NCBI GenBank assembly: GCA_022424925.1
Contig: JAKMGM010000036.1
Span: 1 to 30,481 of the forward strand
Reading direction: 5' to 3'
DNA length: 30,481 nucleotides
From: Candidatus Poseidoniaceae archaeon
GTDB lineage: Archaea; Thermoplasmatota; Poseidoniia; Poseidoniales; Poseidoniaceae
Shown: positions 1-8,232 of the stretch, piece after piece
Layout: each line of letters starts with the position of its first letter
How positions within the stretch are numbered: position 1 is the stretch's first letter
Notes under the pieces: generated by a model
Seen by the model: only the letters and a program-made list of their open reading frames with translations
What the model was told of the DNA's origin: nothing
Database searches by the model: none
Translations under genes and position numbers: made by a program

Positions 1-34
1 TCACAATTGTTAGTGAAATCAACAGTTCCGACAT
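1..34 (-). CDS. Possible 5' end of a divergent gene (partial)
   Basis: Reading the minus strand from an ATG at 34-32 gives eleven codons, MSELLISLTIV, open to the window edge. The hydrophobic start would suit a membrane protein. If real, the 35-195 interval is a divergent promoter region between this gene and the beta-propeller gene. Eleven codons are far too few to assign a family, and the frame could be open by chance. Two plus-strand frames are also open over about 150 bases here, so a plus-strand gene tail cannot be excluded. Confidence 0.25.
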   Translation of the reverse strand, partial: MSELLISLTIV

Positions 35-195
35 ATCATTTCCACGAAATCGTAAGGGTTCTTGCAAACCCCTCGAGACATTATGGAGGAGTACAATGGG
101 TGTTCAGTCCCCCAGTACACTGCCTACCCGCTGCAGCACGCGGCAGTTGAACATGTTACCACGCCTTTCTTAACCGCGTGTCGTGTAGTGGCTGT

Positions 196-2544
196 ATGAA
201 CGGTAAACCGTTACTTGCATGTTTGCTCGTAGGGCTTTTTTTTGGCGCTGGCTGTTTAACGGCTGTTGACCCAGCAGTTGAAATTCCGCAAATTGAATTG
301 CCTGAAGACTGGTCAACGACTGTTCTTCGAACCACTTCAAACCCTCAATTGAGCCAATATGCGGACTGTGATGACCTTGAAAGTGCGCTGAAGATGTCGA
401 TTGGAGAAGAAGCCCGCACCCAAGTTCTCCAAGCCGTCGAAGAACAGTATTACTACGGCGGAATGTGGCTCGAAGATGATATGGCAATGATGGACGGTGC
501 TGAAAGCAGTTCTGCGGATGCGACCCCGGCACCGCGTAGGGTTGAAGGCACGGATTATTCCGGGACAAACAATCAAGAGCAAGGCGTTGACGAAGCAGAT
601 TTCGTAAAAACAGACGGTTACAATATTTACTTCATTAACGGAAAAAACCTCGTTATTTTTGGTGTACCTGAATTTGGCGAACTCACCCTCCTGTCGAGTA
701 CGACGCTGCAAGGCGTCCCATCGGCCATGATGCTCGACGGAGACAGATTGGTGGTCATCTCATCAGTCTCTACTTGGACAATTCCCAACAATGACCCGCT
801 TTCAATCGAGCTAGGTTGGGATGACGATAACATGTGGCGCACCAATTCGTTGACAAAGTTCACCGTCTTCGATATATCAAATCGTTCTTCACCGGATATC
901 GATAAAGAATTATTTTTGGAAGGGAGCTACATGACTGCACGTGAAGTTGGCGGTACGGTGCGTACGGTAACGCATGCATGGATGAACATTCCAGGACTTC
1001 AAACCTGGTTGGACCTTCCTGCAGGGTACTGGGATTTGGACTACTATGACCCTCTTCGACTCGAAATACGCGAAAAAGTTGGCTACCAAACCATTCTCGA
1101 CAACCAAGCCAACCTTGAGCGACTTGAACTGGTTGATTTGCTACCAAAGGTCTACGAGCGAGTGAACGGCCAACTTACTGTACACACCATGGATGACGAT
1201 TCATGCCGAGACTTTGTTGCGCCAACCGATAGCGTAAACCGCGGATTCAACAGCATCTTCACCTTCGACCTCAACGATGTGGATTTTGCCTTCCAAGCAG
1301 ATCACATCGTTGGGAACTATCCGATGGTCTATGCTTCACAAGATGTTCTCGTTCTTACTGAAAATGCATGGGATTGGTGGTGGTTTTGGGGCAATGATAA
1401 CATGACCGAGGCCACGAATATACACACCTTCGACATTTCCAACCCAAACGATACAGTTTACACCGGCTCCGGACGCGTCAACGGCACAGTCTTGAACCAA
1501 TTCTCCATCTCCGAGCATCTTGGCGTTCTTCGCGTTGCTGCAACATCCGGACAGTGGGCGCGTTGGTGGATGGATAACCCTGAGCCAATGAGCTCGAGCG
1601 TTGTCACATTTGTTCGCAGCGTCGATGTCGAGACCGACCAACAAGTACTCACTGAGGTGGGAAGGGTTGACAACATCGCTCCAGAAGAACGGATTTGGAG
1701 TGCTCGTTTCGATGGAGACCGATGCTATCTCGTGACGTTCCGTCAGATTGACCCTCTATGGGTTATCGACATGTCTGATGAAACCAATCCAGTGATACTC
1801 GGCGAACTTGAGATTCCTGGCGTATCGACCTATATCCACCCGCTTTCAAGAGACCATCTGCTCACCATCGGCATGGGCCCAGGCGAAGACGGTATCGGGT
1901 TGGATTGGTCTTCAACGCGACTTTCATTGTTCAACATAAGCGACCCAACCCTTCCAGCAGTTGACGATACACTCAACCTCGCTCCAGTAACCGATCCATC
2001 GGATACAGCATGGGTGTGGTCGTACTCTGAGGCTTCTTATGAGCACAAAGCCTTCCAGTATTGGGCGCCGAAAGGTTTGCTTGCAGTACCTCTTTCTACG
2101 TACCGATATCAAAGCTGGACGGATTCCACTGGAGACTACCACTGGAATTACCAGTATGTCTCTAAGTTGATACTGGTCAACGTTTCTGAACAAACAGGTA
2201 ATTTGTCAGTTCACGGCACTGTAGACCATTCAGCCCTCTATGACCGAGATGACGGCACGACCTACTGGAACGAATACAACATTCGCCGTTCCATTTTCAT
2301 GGGCGACTTTGTCTATGCGTTATCGTCAGCAGGAATCACGGCAACGAATCTCACAACCATGGATGAGAGTGCGAGCATCGAACTGACGTATACGAACCCA
2401 TATTCTTCGTACTGGTACGGTTCAACGGCCGAAGTCAGTGAATCGGCGGAAAGCGATGATAAGGCCGATGCATCGGACGGAGAGGCTACTGAGACTCCTT
2501 CTGATGAACCTGCGTCTTCGGGTGAAGACACGAGCCAAGCATGA
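196..2544 (+). CDS. Secreted or lipid-anchored beta-propeller protein (PF09826-like)
   Basis: About 782 residues from ATG 196. An in-frame GTG at 178 would add six residues, but the ATG gives the cleaner signal peptide. Residues 1-20 are a hydrophobic export signal ending FGAGC, which resembles a lipobox with Cys20 as a possible lipid anchor. Around residues 120-155 lies the hallmark GTNNQEQGVDEADFVKTDG followed by YNIYFINGKNLVIF. It matches the start of the Beta_propel family (PF09826, COG4880: secreted proteins with a C-terminal propeller distantly related to WD40). Later repeats have the blade pattern F-D-I-S/N with PL-W-VIDMSDETNPV and LSLFNISDPTLP. The C-terminal 35 residues are acidic and Ser/Thr-rich. 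The family's function is unknown; an extracellular surface role is inferred. A weak TTAA element at 170-174 lies about 25 bases upstream of the ATG, compatible with a leaderless transcript. Confidence 0.85.
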   Translation: MNGKPLLACLLVGLFFGAGCLTAVDPAVEIPQIELPEDWSTTVLRTTSNPQLSQYADCDDLESALKMSIGEEARTQVLQAVEEQYYYGGMWLEDDMAMMDGAESSSADATPAPRRVEGTDYSGTNNQEQGVDEADFVKTDGYNIYFINGKNLVIFGVPEFGELTLLSSTTLQGVPSAMMLDGDRLVVISSVSTWTIPNNDPLSIELGWDDDNMWRTNSLTKFTVFDISNRSSPDIDKELFLEGSYMTAREVGGTVRTVTHAWMNIPGLQTWLDLPAGYWDLDYYDPLRLEIREKVGYQTILDNQANLERLELVDLLPKVYERVNGQLTVHTMDDDSCRDFVAPTDSVNRGFNSIFTFDLNDVDFAFQADHIVGNYPMVYASQDVLVLTENAWDWWWFWGNDNMTEATNIHTFDISNPNDTVYTGSGRVNGTVLNQFSISEHLGVLRVAATSGQWARWWMDNPEPMSSSVVTFVRSVDVETDQQVLTEVGRVDNIAPEERIWSARFDGDRCYLVTFRQIDPLWVIDMSDETNPVILGELEIPGVSTYIHPLSRDHLLTIGMGPGEDGIGLDWSSTRLSLFNISDPTLPAVDDTLNLAPVTDPSDTAWVWSYSEASYEHKAFQYWAPKGLLAVPLSTYRYQSWTDSTGDYHWNYQYVSKLILVNVSEQTGNLSVHGTVDHSALYDRDDGTTYWNEYNIRRSIFMGDFVYALSSAGITATNLTTMDESASIELTYTNPYSSYWYGSTAEVSESAESDDKADASDGEATETPSDEPASSGEDTSQA

Positions 2545-2593
2545 TGTGCAGTGCTAACGGTTGGTTGATATTGGTGGACGCAGTGTTCGCTGC

Positions 2594-2659
2594 ATGAGCC
2601 GATTGCTGCTGTTTGAAGACGATAGTATCGGCGAAATCGAACCAATTTCATACCGCTGA
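2594..2659 (+). pseudogene. Possible N-terminal stump of a sugar nucleotidyltransferase
   Basis: A 21-codon frame starts at ATG 2594, reads MSRLLLFEDD, continues with GEIEPISYR and stops at TGA 2657-2659. The pattern of a hydrophobic start, FEDD and then PISYR resembles the first residues of GlmU-like or sugar-1-phosphate nucleotidyltransferases, where LFDD is followed by L-P-L/I-x-Y-x-R-P. Such genes often neighbour Gfo/Idh/MocA oxidoreductases, as here. It could be the remains of a deleted gene, a short translated leader or chance. The rest of the 125-base gap between the flanking genes shows nothing else. Confidence 0.3.
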
Positions 2660-2668
2660 GGCAATTGA

Positions 2669-3619
2669 ATGGCCTACACAGTTGGAGTTGTTGGTTGCGG
2701 TCGTTGGGGGACAGCACACCTGCACACATTGCTTAAACTGAAGCGAAGAGGTCTTGTCAAACACATCGTTGCCTGCGATATTCTTGGCGAACGGCTGGCT
2801 AGCCTACCCAATGGAATTGACGGACTTTTTACTTCTCTCGAGGCCATGTGCAACGCGACACAACTTGACTTGGTGACGCTTGCTACACCCAATTCGACGC
2901 ATGTCTCCATTGGAATGGACCTTCTTTCACGCGGCATCCAAGTCTTGGTCGAAAAACCTCTCTCGACAACCTATTCTGGGGTAAAGCAGTTGGTTGAAGC
3001 GGCACAACACGCCTCGCAACGCCTGCACTCTGGATATCTCCTTCGTTACCAGGCGGGCGTTTTCAAAGCAAGGCAATGCATTTCTAACGGCAACATTGGC
3101 GCTGTTCAGTCCATCCGTTATGTCAAATTCACGTCAAGAAAAAAGAGTCTAGAAAGCAACGTTATAGACGGCCTGGCCAGTCACGGCCTCGACACAGTCC
3201 CCTACTTGACCGGGGTGGACACCCTACCGTTCTTCACGCATTTTTCCACAATGACGAAGCAAAAATCCGCATCCCTGGACGAGGCACGGGAATGCCAACT
3301 CAATGCAACCTACGCGCGCAATGGTGGCATAGGCCCGCTTTATGCCGAAGTCGCAGTCGGTTGGGAGCAGCCAGAACGCTCGCACATCACGGTTGTGGGT
3401 ACGAAAAACACGCTGCGTTTTGATTTGAAGCAACCCGAATTCATCGAAATTGGGACGTTGGAGAATGGTTTTCAAAAAATCAAGGTTTCAACGGAAATGA
3501 CCCCACTCGAGGCACAATACCAACATATTCTCACACAGTCGAAGCAATCAACAGCGCATTCACAGACCCACCTTTCCACTGCTATGGCTGTTCAGCGTGC
3601 GTTCAATCGGTTGAAATAG
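2669..3619 (+). CDS. Gfo/Idh/MocA family oxidoreductase
   Basis: 316 residues, usual for the family. The N-terminal Rossmann fold begins VGVVGCGRWGTAHL (G9-x-G11-x-x-G14), the dinucleotide-binding loop for NAD(P). LATPNSTH at 71-78 and LVEKPLS at 93-99 are the family signatures; E95-K96-P97 is the conserved EKP that positions substrate and cofactor. The C-terminal alpha/beta domain follows (GASG-like VVGTKNTLRFDL near 249-260). Members oxidise or reduce sugars, sugar nucleotides or cyclitols; the substrate cannot be told here. The start is ATG 2669, nine bases after the stop of a short open frame that may be a nucleotidyltransferase stump, which hints at a sugar-nucleotide context. The next gene follows after 15 bases, so co-transcription is likely. 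Confidence 0.88.
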   Translation: MAYTVGVVGCGRWGTAHLHTLLKLKRRGLVKHIVACDILGERLASLPNGIDGLFTSLEAMCNATQLDLVTLATPNSTHVSIGMDLLSRGIQVLVEKPLSTTYSGVKQLVEAAQHASQRLHSGYLLRYQAGVFKARQCISNGNIGAVQSIRYVKFTSRKKSLESNVIDGLASHGLDTVPYLTGVDTLPFFTHFSTMTKQKSASLDEARECQLNATYARNGGIGPLYAEVAVGWEQPERSHITVVGTKNTLRFDLKQPEFIEIGTLENGFQKIKVSTEMTPLEAQYQHILTQSKQSTAHSQTHLSTAMAVQRAFNRLK

Positions 3620-3634
3620 ATTTTTTCGAATACG

Positions 3635-4045
3635 ATGAAACTGAACCTTCCTCTTACGAGTCTTCAAAAATCATTGACCCTTCGGGCAAACATGGGCCTC
3701 TCTTTTACTGCAGTTCAACGGATGTTTCTTGGAAGTTTCATTGCTGCGGCCTTAACATGGATTTTGCAAGACAGTGCTATGGACGCTGCCCTAACATTGA
3801 TTGGACTTTCATTCCTGGTGGCCGTTGTATGGGGGCTATCCGAAAAAGACCTCACATTCAATTTACTGGGAATAAATCCAGAAGGCATTTTTGTTATGTT
3901 TAGCTTTGTTGTTTCGATTGGAGTTTTTGCCGAAATATGCATCCGAGTCTTTGATTTCCCAACGGTTGGCTCCTATGGCCTGTCGCTCTTTTTCATCGGT
4001 TCATTTTGGTGGACAGGGGCCCTTATTCAACCTCGGAACAACTGA
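3635..4045 (+). CDS. Small four-helix membrane protein, unknown function
   Basis: 136 residues. I do not recognise the family. Four hydrophobic segments are visible at about 28-46, 51-68, 84-104 and 111-131, with the short basic N-terminus LTLRANMG before the first. The last helix contains FFIGSFWWTGALIQ. The start ATG at 3635 follows the oxidoreductase stop by 15 bases and the ATPase gene begins 62 bases downstream, so the three may form one transcript. No catalytic residues stand out. Confidence 0.7.
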   Translation: MKLNLPLTSLQKSLTLRANMGLSFTAVQRMFLGSFIAAALTWILQDSAMDAALTLIGLSFLVAVVWGLSEKDLTFNLLGINPEGIFVMFSFVVSIGVFAEICIRVFDFPTVGSYGLSLFFIGSFWWTGALIQPRNN

Positions 4046-4107
4046 TTGCGTTGTTCTCTTTGGGGCGAAGGGTGAAAAGCCCCCCTCACTACCTTTGTTC
4101 GATTGCA

Positions 4108-5466
4108 ATGGCGAAGTTTGGAGACCACCCCGCATTACCCCAGCCACTCGAGGACTTGCTCATGGAGCAAGTACACACGGTTTTTCTCAAAGCAGACTGC
4201 CCACCGAGAGTCAAACAAGGCTCTATCGGGCAACTCAAACTCATGGAAATTGAGTCTGAACAAAATTGGGATACGCTTCGATTGGAGGCATTCCAAGAGG
4301 AACTGGTCGAACTTGTCGAACAAAACCGCAATCGGAGCGATTGTTTTTTGGAAATCGATCGGAAAGGGTGCCAAGTAATTCAACTTGGAGACCTCCGTAT
4401 TTCGTGTGCTTGGCCGCCATTTGCTGATGCACGTGAAATCACTATTGTACGCCCCGTTGCAAAACTCTCACTGAATGAATACGACCTTGACCAACGACTG
4501 ATTGACCGTTTGGCCGACCATCATCGAGGTGTCTTCATTTGCGGCAGACCCGGGTCGGGGAAGACGACGCTTGCGCAGGCGATAGCCGAATATCTCGATA
4601 CCGATGTTGGTGCGATGGTGAAAACGATGGAAGCACCAAGAGATTTACAACTCGCTGACCGAATAACCCAGTATGCGCCCCTTGAAGGCGACCTCGAGAA
4701 AACTGCAGAGATTATTTTCCTTGTGCGGCCAGACTTCGTAATTTTTGATGAGGTTCGACGTGCTCGTGATTTCGAAATTTTTGCCGATGTACGCCTCGCA
4801 GGAGTGGGTCTGCTCGGAGTCACACACGCCAATTCTGCTCTTGAAGCAATTCAACGGCTGATTGGAAAGGTAGAACTCGGACTTGTGAGTCAAGTTTTGG
4901 ACACCATTATTCATGTGGAGTCGGGGCAAATACAACAGGTACTTGAACTGAAAATGACGGTAAAACCGCCTACTGGGATGCAAGAAGAGCTTGCGCGACC
5001 CGTCATTGAAGTCGTAGAATTCCCCAGCGGTAAAATCACACATGAAATGTTTGCATTTGGCTCTGAAATTGCTGTTGTGCCGGTTGAAGGCCGACAACAA
5101 GGGACCATCTCGCCTGTCAAGATGCTCGCACGAGACCAACTGACGCATATTATTCAACAATGGGTTGGTGTACAGTGTCAAGTTCAGTTTAAGGGCGAAT
5201 CAAGCGCGACGATTTACGCCCCACAAAACATGATTTCTACATTGATTGGGAAGGGTGGAGAAAACGTTCGTCAACTGCAAGATGAACTTGGCGGCATGCA
5301 ACTCAATATCGAATCCTTTGATGAAATGCCGGAATCACTGCCTATGCCCAAAAACAAACACTGGCAAGATGTTTCAGACCAACGCAGTCGAGACAGCAGA
5401 GCATGGGAGTACAGCAATCGAGGCAACAAAGGCCGTAAAAACAAGGGAAAGAAAAATCGGCGGTGA
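4108..5466 (+). CDS. COG1855-like ATPase with KH domain, PIN domain missing
   Basis: About 452 residues from ATG 4108. The frame stays open upstream to 4006, but that part overlaps the membrane-protein gene and looks non-coding. Walker A is GRPGSGKT at 146-153. Walker B is VIFDEVRR with D214-E215. KTMEAPRDLQ, ITQYAPLEGDLEKTA and VRPDFVIFDE match the PilT/VirB11-type core of archaeal COG1855. A KH domain follows with the GxxG loop GKGG at 381-384 (STLIGKGGENVRQLQ), then a very basic tail, RGNKGRKNKGKKNRR. COG1855 proteins normally start with a PIN nuclease domain of about 130 residues. Here only about 60 residues precede the conserved core and no PIN acidic residues are seen. RNA binding plus ATP-driven remodelling is inferred; the nuclease, if needed, must be in another protein. 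Confidence 0.85.
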   Translation: MAKFGDHPALPQPLEDLLMEQVHTVFLKADCPPRVKQGSIGQLKLMEIESEQNWDTLRLEAFQEELVELVEQNRNRSDCFLEIDRKGCQVIQLGDLRISCAWPPFADAREITIVRPVAKLSLNEYDLDQRLIDRLADHHRGVFICGRPGSGKTTLAQAIAEYLDTDVGAMVKTMEAPRDLQLADRITQYAPLEGDLEKTAEIIFLVRPDFVIFDEVRRARDFEIFADVRLAGVGLLGVTHANSALEAIQRLIGKVELGLVSQVLDTIIHVESGQIQQVLELKMTVKPPTGMQEELARPVIEVVEFPSGKITHEMFAFGSEIAVVPVEGRQQGTISPVKMLARDQLTHIIQQWVGVQCQVQFKGESSATIYAPQNMISTLIGKGGENVRQLQDELGGMQLNIESFDEMPESLPMPKNKHWQDVSDQRSRDSRAWEYSNRGNKGRKNKGKKNRR

Positions 5467-5538
5467 TTCAATTCGCGGATTGCGACTTCAATGTAGCAAT
5501 CTGCAACAGAGCCCAAATGGAAAATATAGGGTGTCTCA

Positions 5539-5548
5539 TTAAATATAA
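5539..5548 (+). promoter_or_regulatory. Candidate archaeal TATA box
   Basis: TTAAATATAA, centred about 24 bases upstream of the ATG at 5568, which is the spacing expected for a TATA box driving a leaderless mRNA. It sits in the 101-base gap after the ATPase-KH gene and would start the four-gene run ending with the chaperonin. Confidence 0.6.
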
Positions 5549-5567
5549 GTAATTTCCAATTTGACTC

Positions 5568-6155
5568 ATGACTGCTGATAGTCGACCAACTGGCGGAGAG
5601 CAACGGGCGCTCATAAAGTTCCTTCTCGAAAACCGAACTTTGGTGAACTACCTCTCAATTTTGATGATCGTTTACGCAGTATGGGCTACAATCGAAGTAC
5701 TAACCAACGCTTCAGGCGCCACCTGGTGGCCTCCAGAAACTGGCATTCCAGCCTCCGAACTTTACAACAACCCAGAGAATGTACAGAACATCAACAACGG
5801 ATGGGTCATCGGGCTCGGTGCTGTTTTTGGCACAGTAGGCATTATGATTCAGTACTTCTACCGTGCTGCGCCCTATGTCGATGCTTCGATGCAGGCAACA
5901 GCCGCACTCATCATTTCCGCAGTCAAGGAAGAAGAAATTCAAGAATCTGCAGAAAAGCGTGCTATCGAAATAGTAGCAGAAGCAGAAGCAGAGGCAGAGG
6001 CAGAGGCAGAGGCAGAGGCAGAGGCAGAGGCTGAAGCAGAGGCAGAAGCAGAGGCAGAGGCTGAAGCAGAAGCAGAAGCGGGAGAATCTGCTGAAGAGAC
6101 CGATGGCGCAACCGAGCCGTCGACAGAAGAACCCGGTCAACGAAAGAAATTCTAA
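5568..6155 (+). CDS. Two-helix membrane protein with an Ala-Glu repeat tail
   Basis: 195 residues, family not recognised. Two membrane helices are seen at about 26-46 (LSILMIVYAVWATIEVL) and 78-98 (GWVIGLGAVFGTVGIMIQYF). The loop between them holds TWWPPETGIP and is probably outside the membrane. A helical stretch (MQATAALIISAVKEEEIQ) leads into 17 consecutive Ala-Glu units, then an acidic Ser/Thr/Glu tail ending GQRKKF. The tail is strongly negative and would form a long single helix or stay extended. It is first in a close same-strand run with the 680-residue protein (10-base gap), the coiled-coil anchor protein and the chaperonin. An assembly or tethering role at the membrane is inferred only from shape. 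Confidence 0.75.
   Translation: MTADSRPTGGEQRALIKFLLENRTLVNYLSILMIVYAVWATIEVLTNASGATWWPPETGIPASELYNNPENVQNINNGWVIGLGAVFGTVGIMIQYFYRAAPYVDASMQATAALIISAVKEEEIQESAEKRAIEIVAEAEAEAEAEAEAEAEAEAEAEAEAEAEAEAEAEAGESAEETDGATEPSTEEPGQRKKF
5976..6077 (+). repeat. Hexanucleotide repeat encoding (Ala-Glu)17
   Basis: Seventeen in-frame six-base units, mostly GCAGAG with GCAGAA and GCTGAA variants, all reading Ala-Glu. Interspersed variant units show that it is not a perfectly fresh expansion. Copy number changes would keep the frame, so the tail length could vary between strains. Confidence 0.95.
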
Positions 6156-6165
6156 GGTGAATAAT

Positions 6166-8205
6166 ATGTGGGAACATCGATCAGTATCAAACAAAGCGTA
6201 CATAGAAACCAAGCAAATGCGCCCAAGCGAAACGTATGTCCGCTTGATGGATATCGTTGAAGAGGCGGTATCGAAAGCACAAGTTGACGAATTTGACCAT
6301 GAAGCATTCCTCAAGTATGTCCCTCAAAGAGGTCCTTGGGAAGAATTACCAGCTTCAGACACCACGAAATCAGACCCTCGTGTCCGTTATATCGGGCCAG
6401 CCCGAGCTCGGTTGCTCAACACAAACCTCATTCTTGGCTCGACGTGGATTGAAGCAGAACGTTTCAAGTTTGAGCGACGGATTTCAAATGTATCAGAGTT
6501 CCTCAAGCAAAAGACAATTGTAAATGCAAACATGTGGACTCCGAAGCAACTTTCAACCACGCAGACGCTGTTTTTCTGCTCGACTGGAGACGAAGAGCGC
6601 ATGGGCGGATCTTTTTTGACCGGAGACGGACCAAGTGTAGACCATCCTTTCCTTGGTGCTGCAGAAGGCGAACTTCCAGAGTGGGAAGCAATCCTTTGGG
6701 GATTAGGCCACCGCGGTGTTGTGCCTGACTCGGATCCACTCGACCAGTGCTTTTACCCATCCTTGATGCACCGAAATGTTTCGTTCAACAACCGACTGGG
6801 TTGGACACGCTACTCGCCCGCCGGTTTCGGCAAGGATGCCAGCGGCTACATCATGACACGACCAGGAACATGGATATGGCCAGCGGTCAACGGAAACCGT
6901 GAATCACCTACTGCATTCAATTTGCTCGTGAACCTGCCTGACCGTCGCCTTTCGTTTGGTGAGGAAGGAATCACGGATGTCTTTATGACAACAGGAAAAA
7001 CCTCACTGTACAGCCTTATGGGCATGATGAGCTCGTCCACCGTGCGACAAATGTTCGGCGCCGGTTCTGAAATGGTACCTCTTGAATTCCACTGCATTGA
7101 ACCAGGGTTGGATGAATGGATTGCCAGTGCTAGCGATGAGGACAAGTATGCTCGTTTGTTCGAGGTTTGTGCTTCGTTCGGATACATGCTTACTGACCCG
7201 TGGATCGGTGGACTCGGTGGAGGGGCAAAGCGCCGCCGCCTTTTGATATATCCACGCGACCAGGGAAATTTGTTGACATGCGTCAACGCCAGCCAAGTCG
7301 CTGACCACGCACTGAAATCGAATTACGAATCCACGGTCTTCACCAAACTCGACCAGGCTGATTTCATGAACAGAGTCACTCGACGGTTCAAGGCGTATGC
7401 CGACCTTGTTGCTGCAAGCGATGTAGCCCAAGGTTCCCGTTGGATCAGTCAAGCTGATTTCCATGATGGTGAAAAGAAACAGGTTGGACCAAACGTCCAC
7501 TCGATTCTTTCAGTACGCGGTTATGATGTGATGAGCATGGATGAATATATTCAGACGTTCAACGATATTTCAGCCGCCCCTGACCGACTCATGCGCCGAT
7601 GTGTTCAATCAATTGCTACAAACGCCTTGAAGACCGTCTATCCACTCTCTGAACTTGGTGAAACGGCTGATTCTGCGCCTTACTCACATATCTTCGCTTC
7701 GAAGGATGACAACCCACTGGTCTACTATACAGACATACGATTCCTCGTACCGACATCGATTGACAAACTCCGCAACATTACCGGTGCACGCGGTGCTGAC
7801 CGTGGTCGAATGCGAGAGGCATTCACCGCTCTAACGAACGCAGACCCTATGACCAGTCTTTCGATTCAGGATGTATGTCTTCCGTTCCTTGCTGATATGG
7901 GTGAAGACTCGTGGCAGACTGGAACCGGATTGAACGAGAACGAAATCATTGTTGAAGTCACAATGGCCGTGAACCCCGCTCGGGTTTGGCGTTCGCTACT
8001 CGAACCTGCTACCAAAGAAGTGTTTGACCTTCCCAAAGGTAACAAAGGTACTGCGGCAAACCTGTGGGGCGACATTTTCATTGAGAACGAAACCCTTCAT
8101 TCTCGTATGGAGAAAGATGGCCTTGGCCACTACTTGCGCTTGTTGAAACTTGCATTCCATTGGGCAAACGACGAATCGCGAAAGATTCACGGATTGAAAA
8201 AATAA
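6166..8205 (+). CDS. Large orphan protein of the chaperonin-linked cluster
   Basis: About 679 residues from ATG 6166, chosen because AAGGTGA lies just upstream and because the in-frame ATG at 6103 would overlap the previous gene. I do not recognise the family. It has no signal peptide or membrane helix and looks soluble and globular. Glycine- and basic-rich stretches stand out: GGLGGGAKRRRLLIYPRD in the middle and GARGADRGRMREAF later. Neither is a standard nucleotide-binding motif. The protein is rich in aromatic residues and Met. It is flanked at 10 and 27 bases by genes for membrane-anchored acidic or coiled-coil proteins, and a divergent chaperonin lies one gene further on. It may be a subunit of a membrane-associated structure or a client of that chaperonin; both ideas are inference. 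Confidence 0.8.
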   Translation: MWEHRSVSNKAYIETKQMRPSETYVRLMDIVEEAVSKAQVDEFDHEAFLKYVPQRGPWEELPASDTTKSDPRVRYIGPARARLLNTNLILGSTWIEAERFKFERRISNVSEFLKQKTIVNANMWTPKQLSTTQTLFFCSTGDEERMGGSFLTGDGPSVDHPFLGAAEGELPEWEAILWGLGHRGVVPDSDPLDQCFYPSLMHRNVSFNNRLGWTRYSPAGFGKDASGYIMTRPGTWIWPAVNGNRESPTAFNLLVNLPDRRLSFGEEGITDVFMTTGKTSLYSLMGMMSSSTVRQMFGAGSEMVPLEFHCIEPGLDEWIASASDEDKYARLFEVCASFGYMLTDPWIGGLGGGAKRRRLLIYPRDQGNLLTCVNASQVADHALKSNYESTVFTKLDQADFMNRVTRRFKAYADLVAASDVAQGSRWISQADFHDGEKKQVGPNVHSILSVRGYDVMSMDEYIQTFNDISAAPDRLMRRCVQSIATNALKTVYPLSELGETADSAPYSHIFASKDDNPLVYYTDIRFLVPTSIDKLRNITGARGADRGRMREAFTALTNADPMTSLSIQDVCLPFLADMGEDSWQTGTGLNENEIIVEVTMAVNPARVWRSLLEPATKEVFDLPKGNKGTAANLWGDIFIENETLHSRMEKDGLGHYLRLLKLAFHWANDESRKIHGLKK

Positions 8206-8232
8206 TCACATGAGTTCTTGAGTTGATGTTAC

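Noticed and set aside
4006..4107. A longer N-terminus for the ATPase-KH protein
   Set aside because: The extension overlaps the membrane-protein gene, has no PIN-like residues and is too short to restore a PIN domain.
4645..5181. A 178-codon minus-strand frame inside the ATPase gene
   Set aside because: It lies opposite the Walker B and downstream core of a well-conserved gene and has no recognisable motif.
5712..6314. A long minus-strand open frame over the Ala-Glu repeat
   Set aside because: It is the antisense of the repeat and gives a Cys/Leu/Phe-rich low-complexity product; the plus-strand frame has membrane helices, a promoter and operon context.
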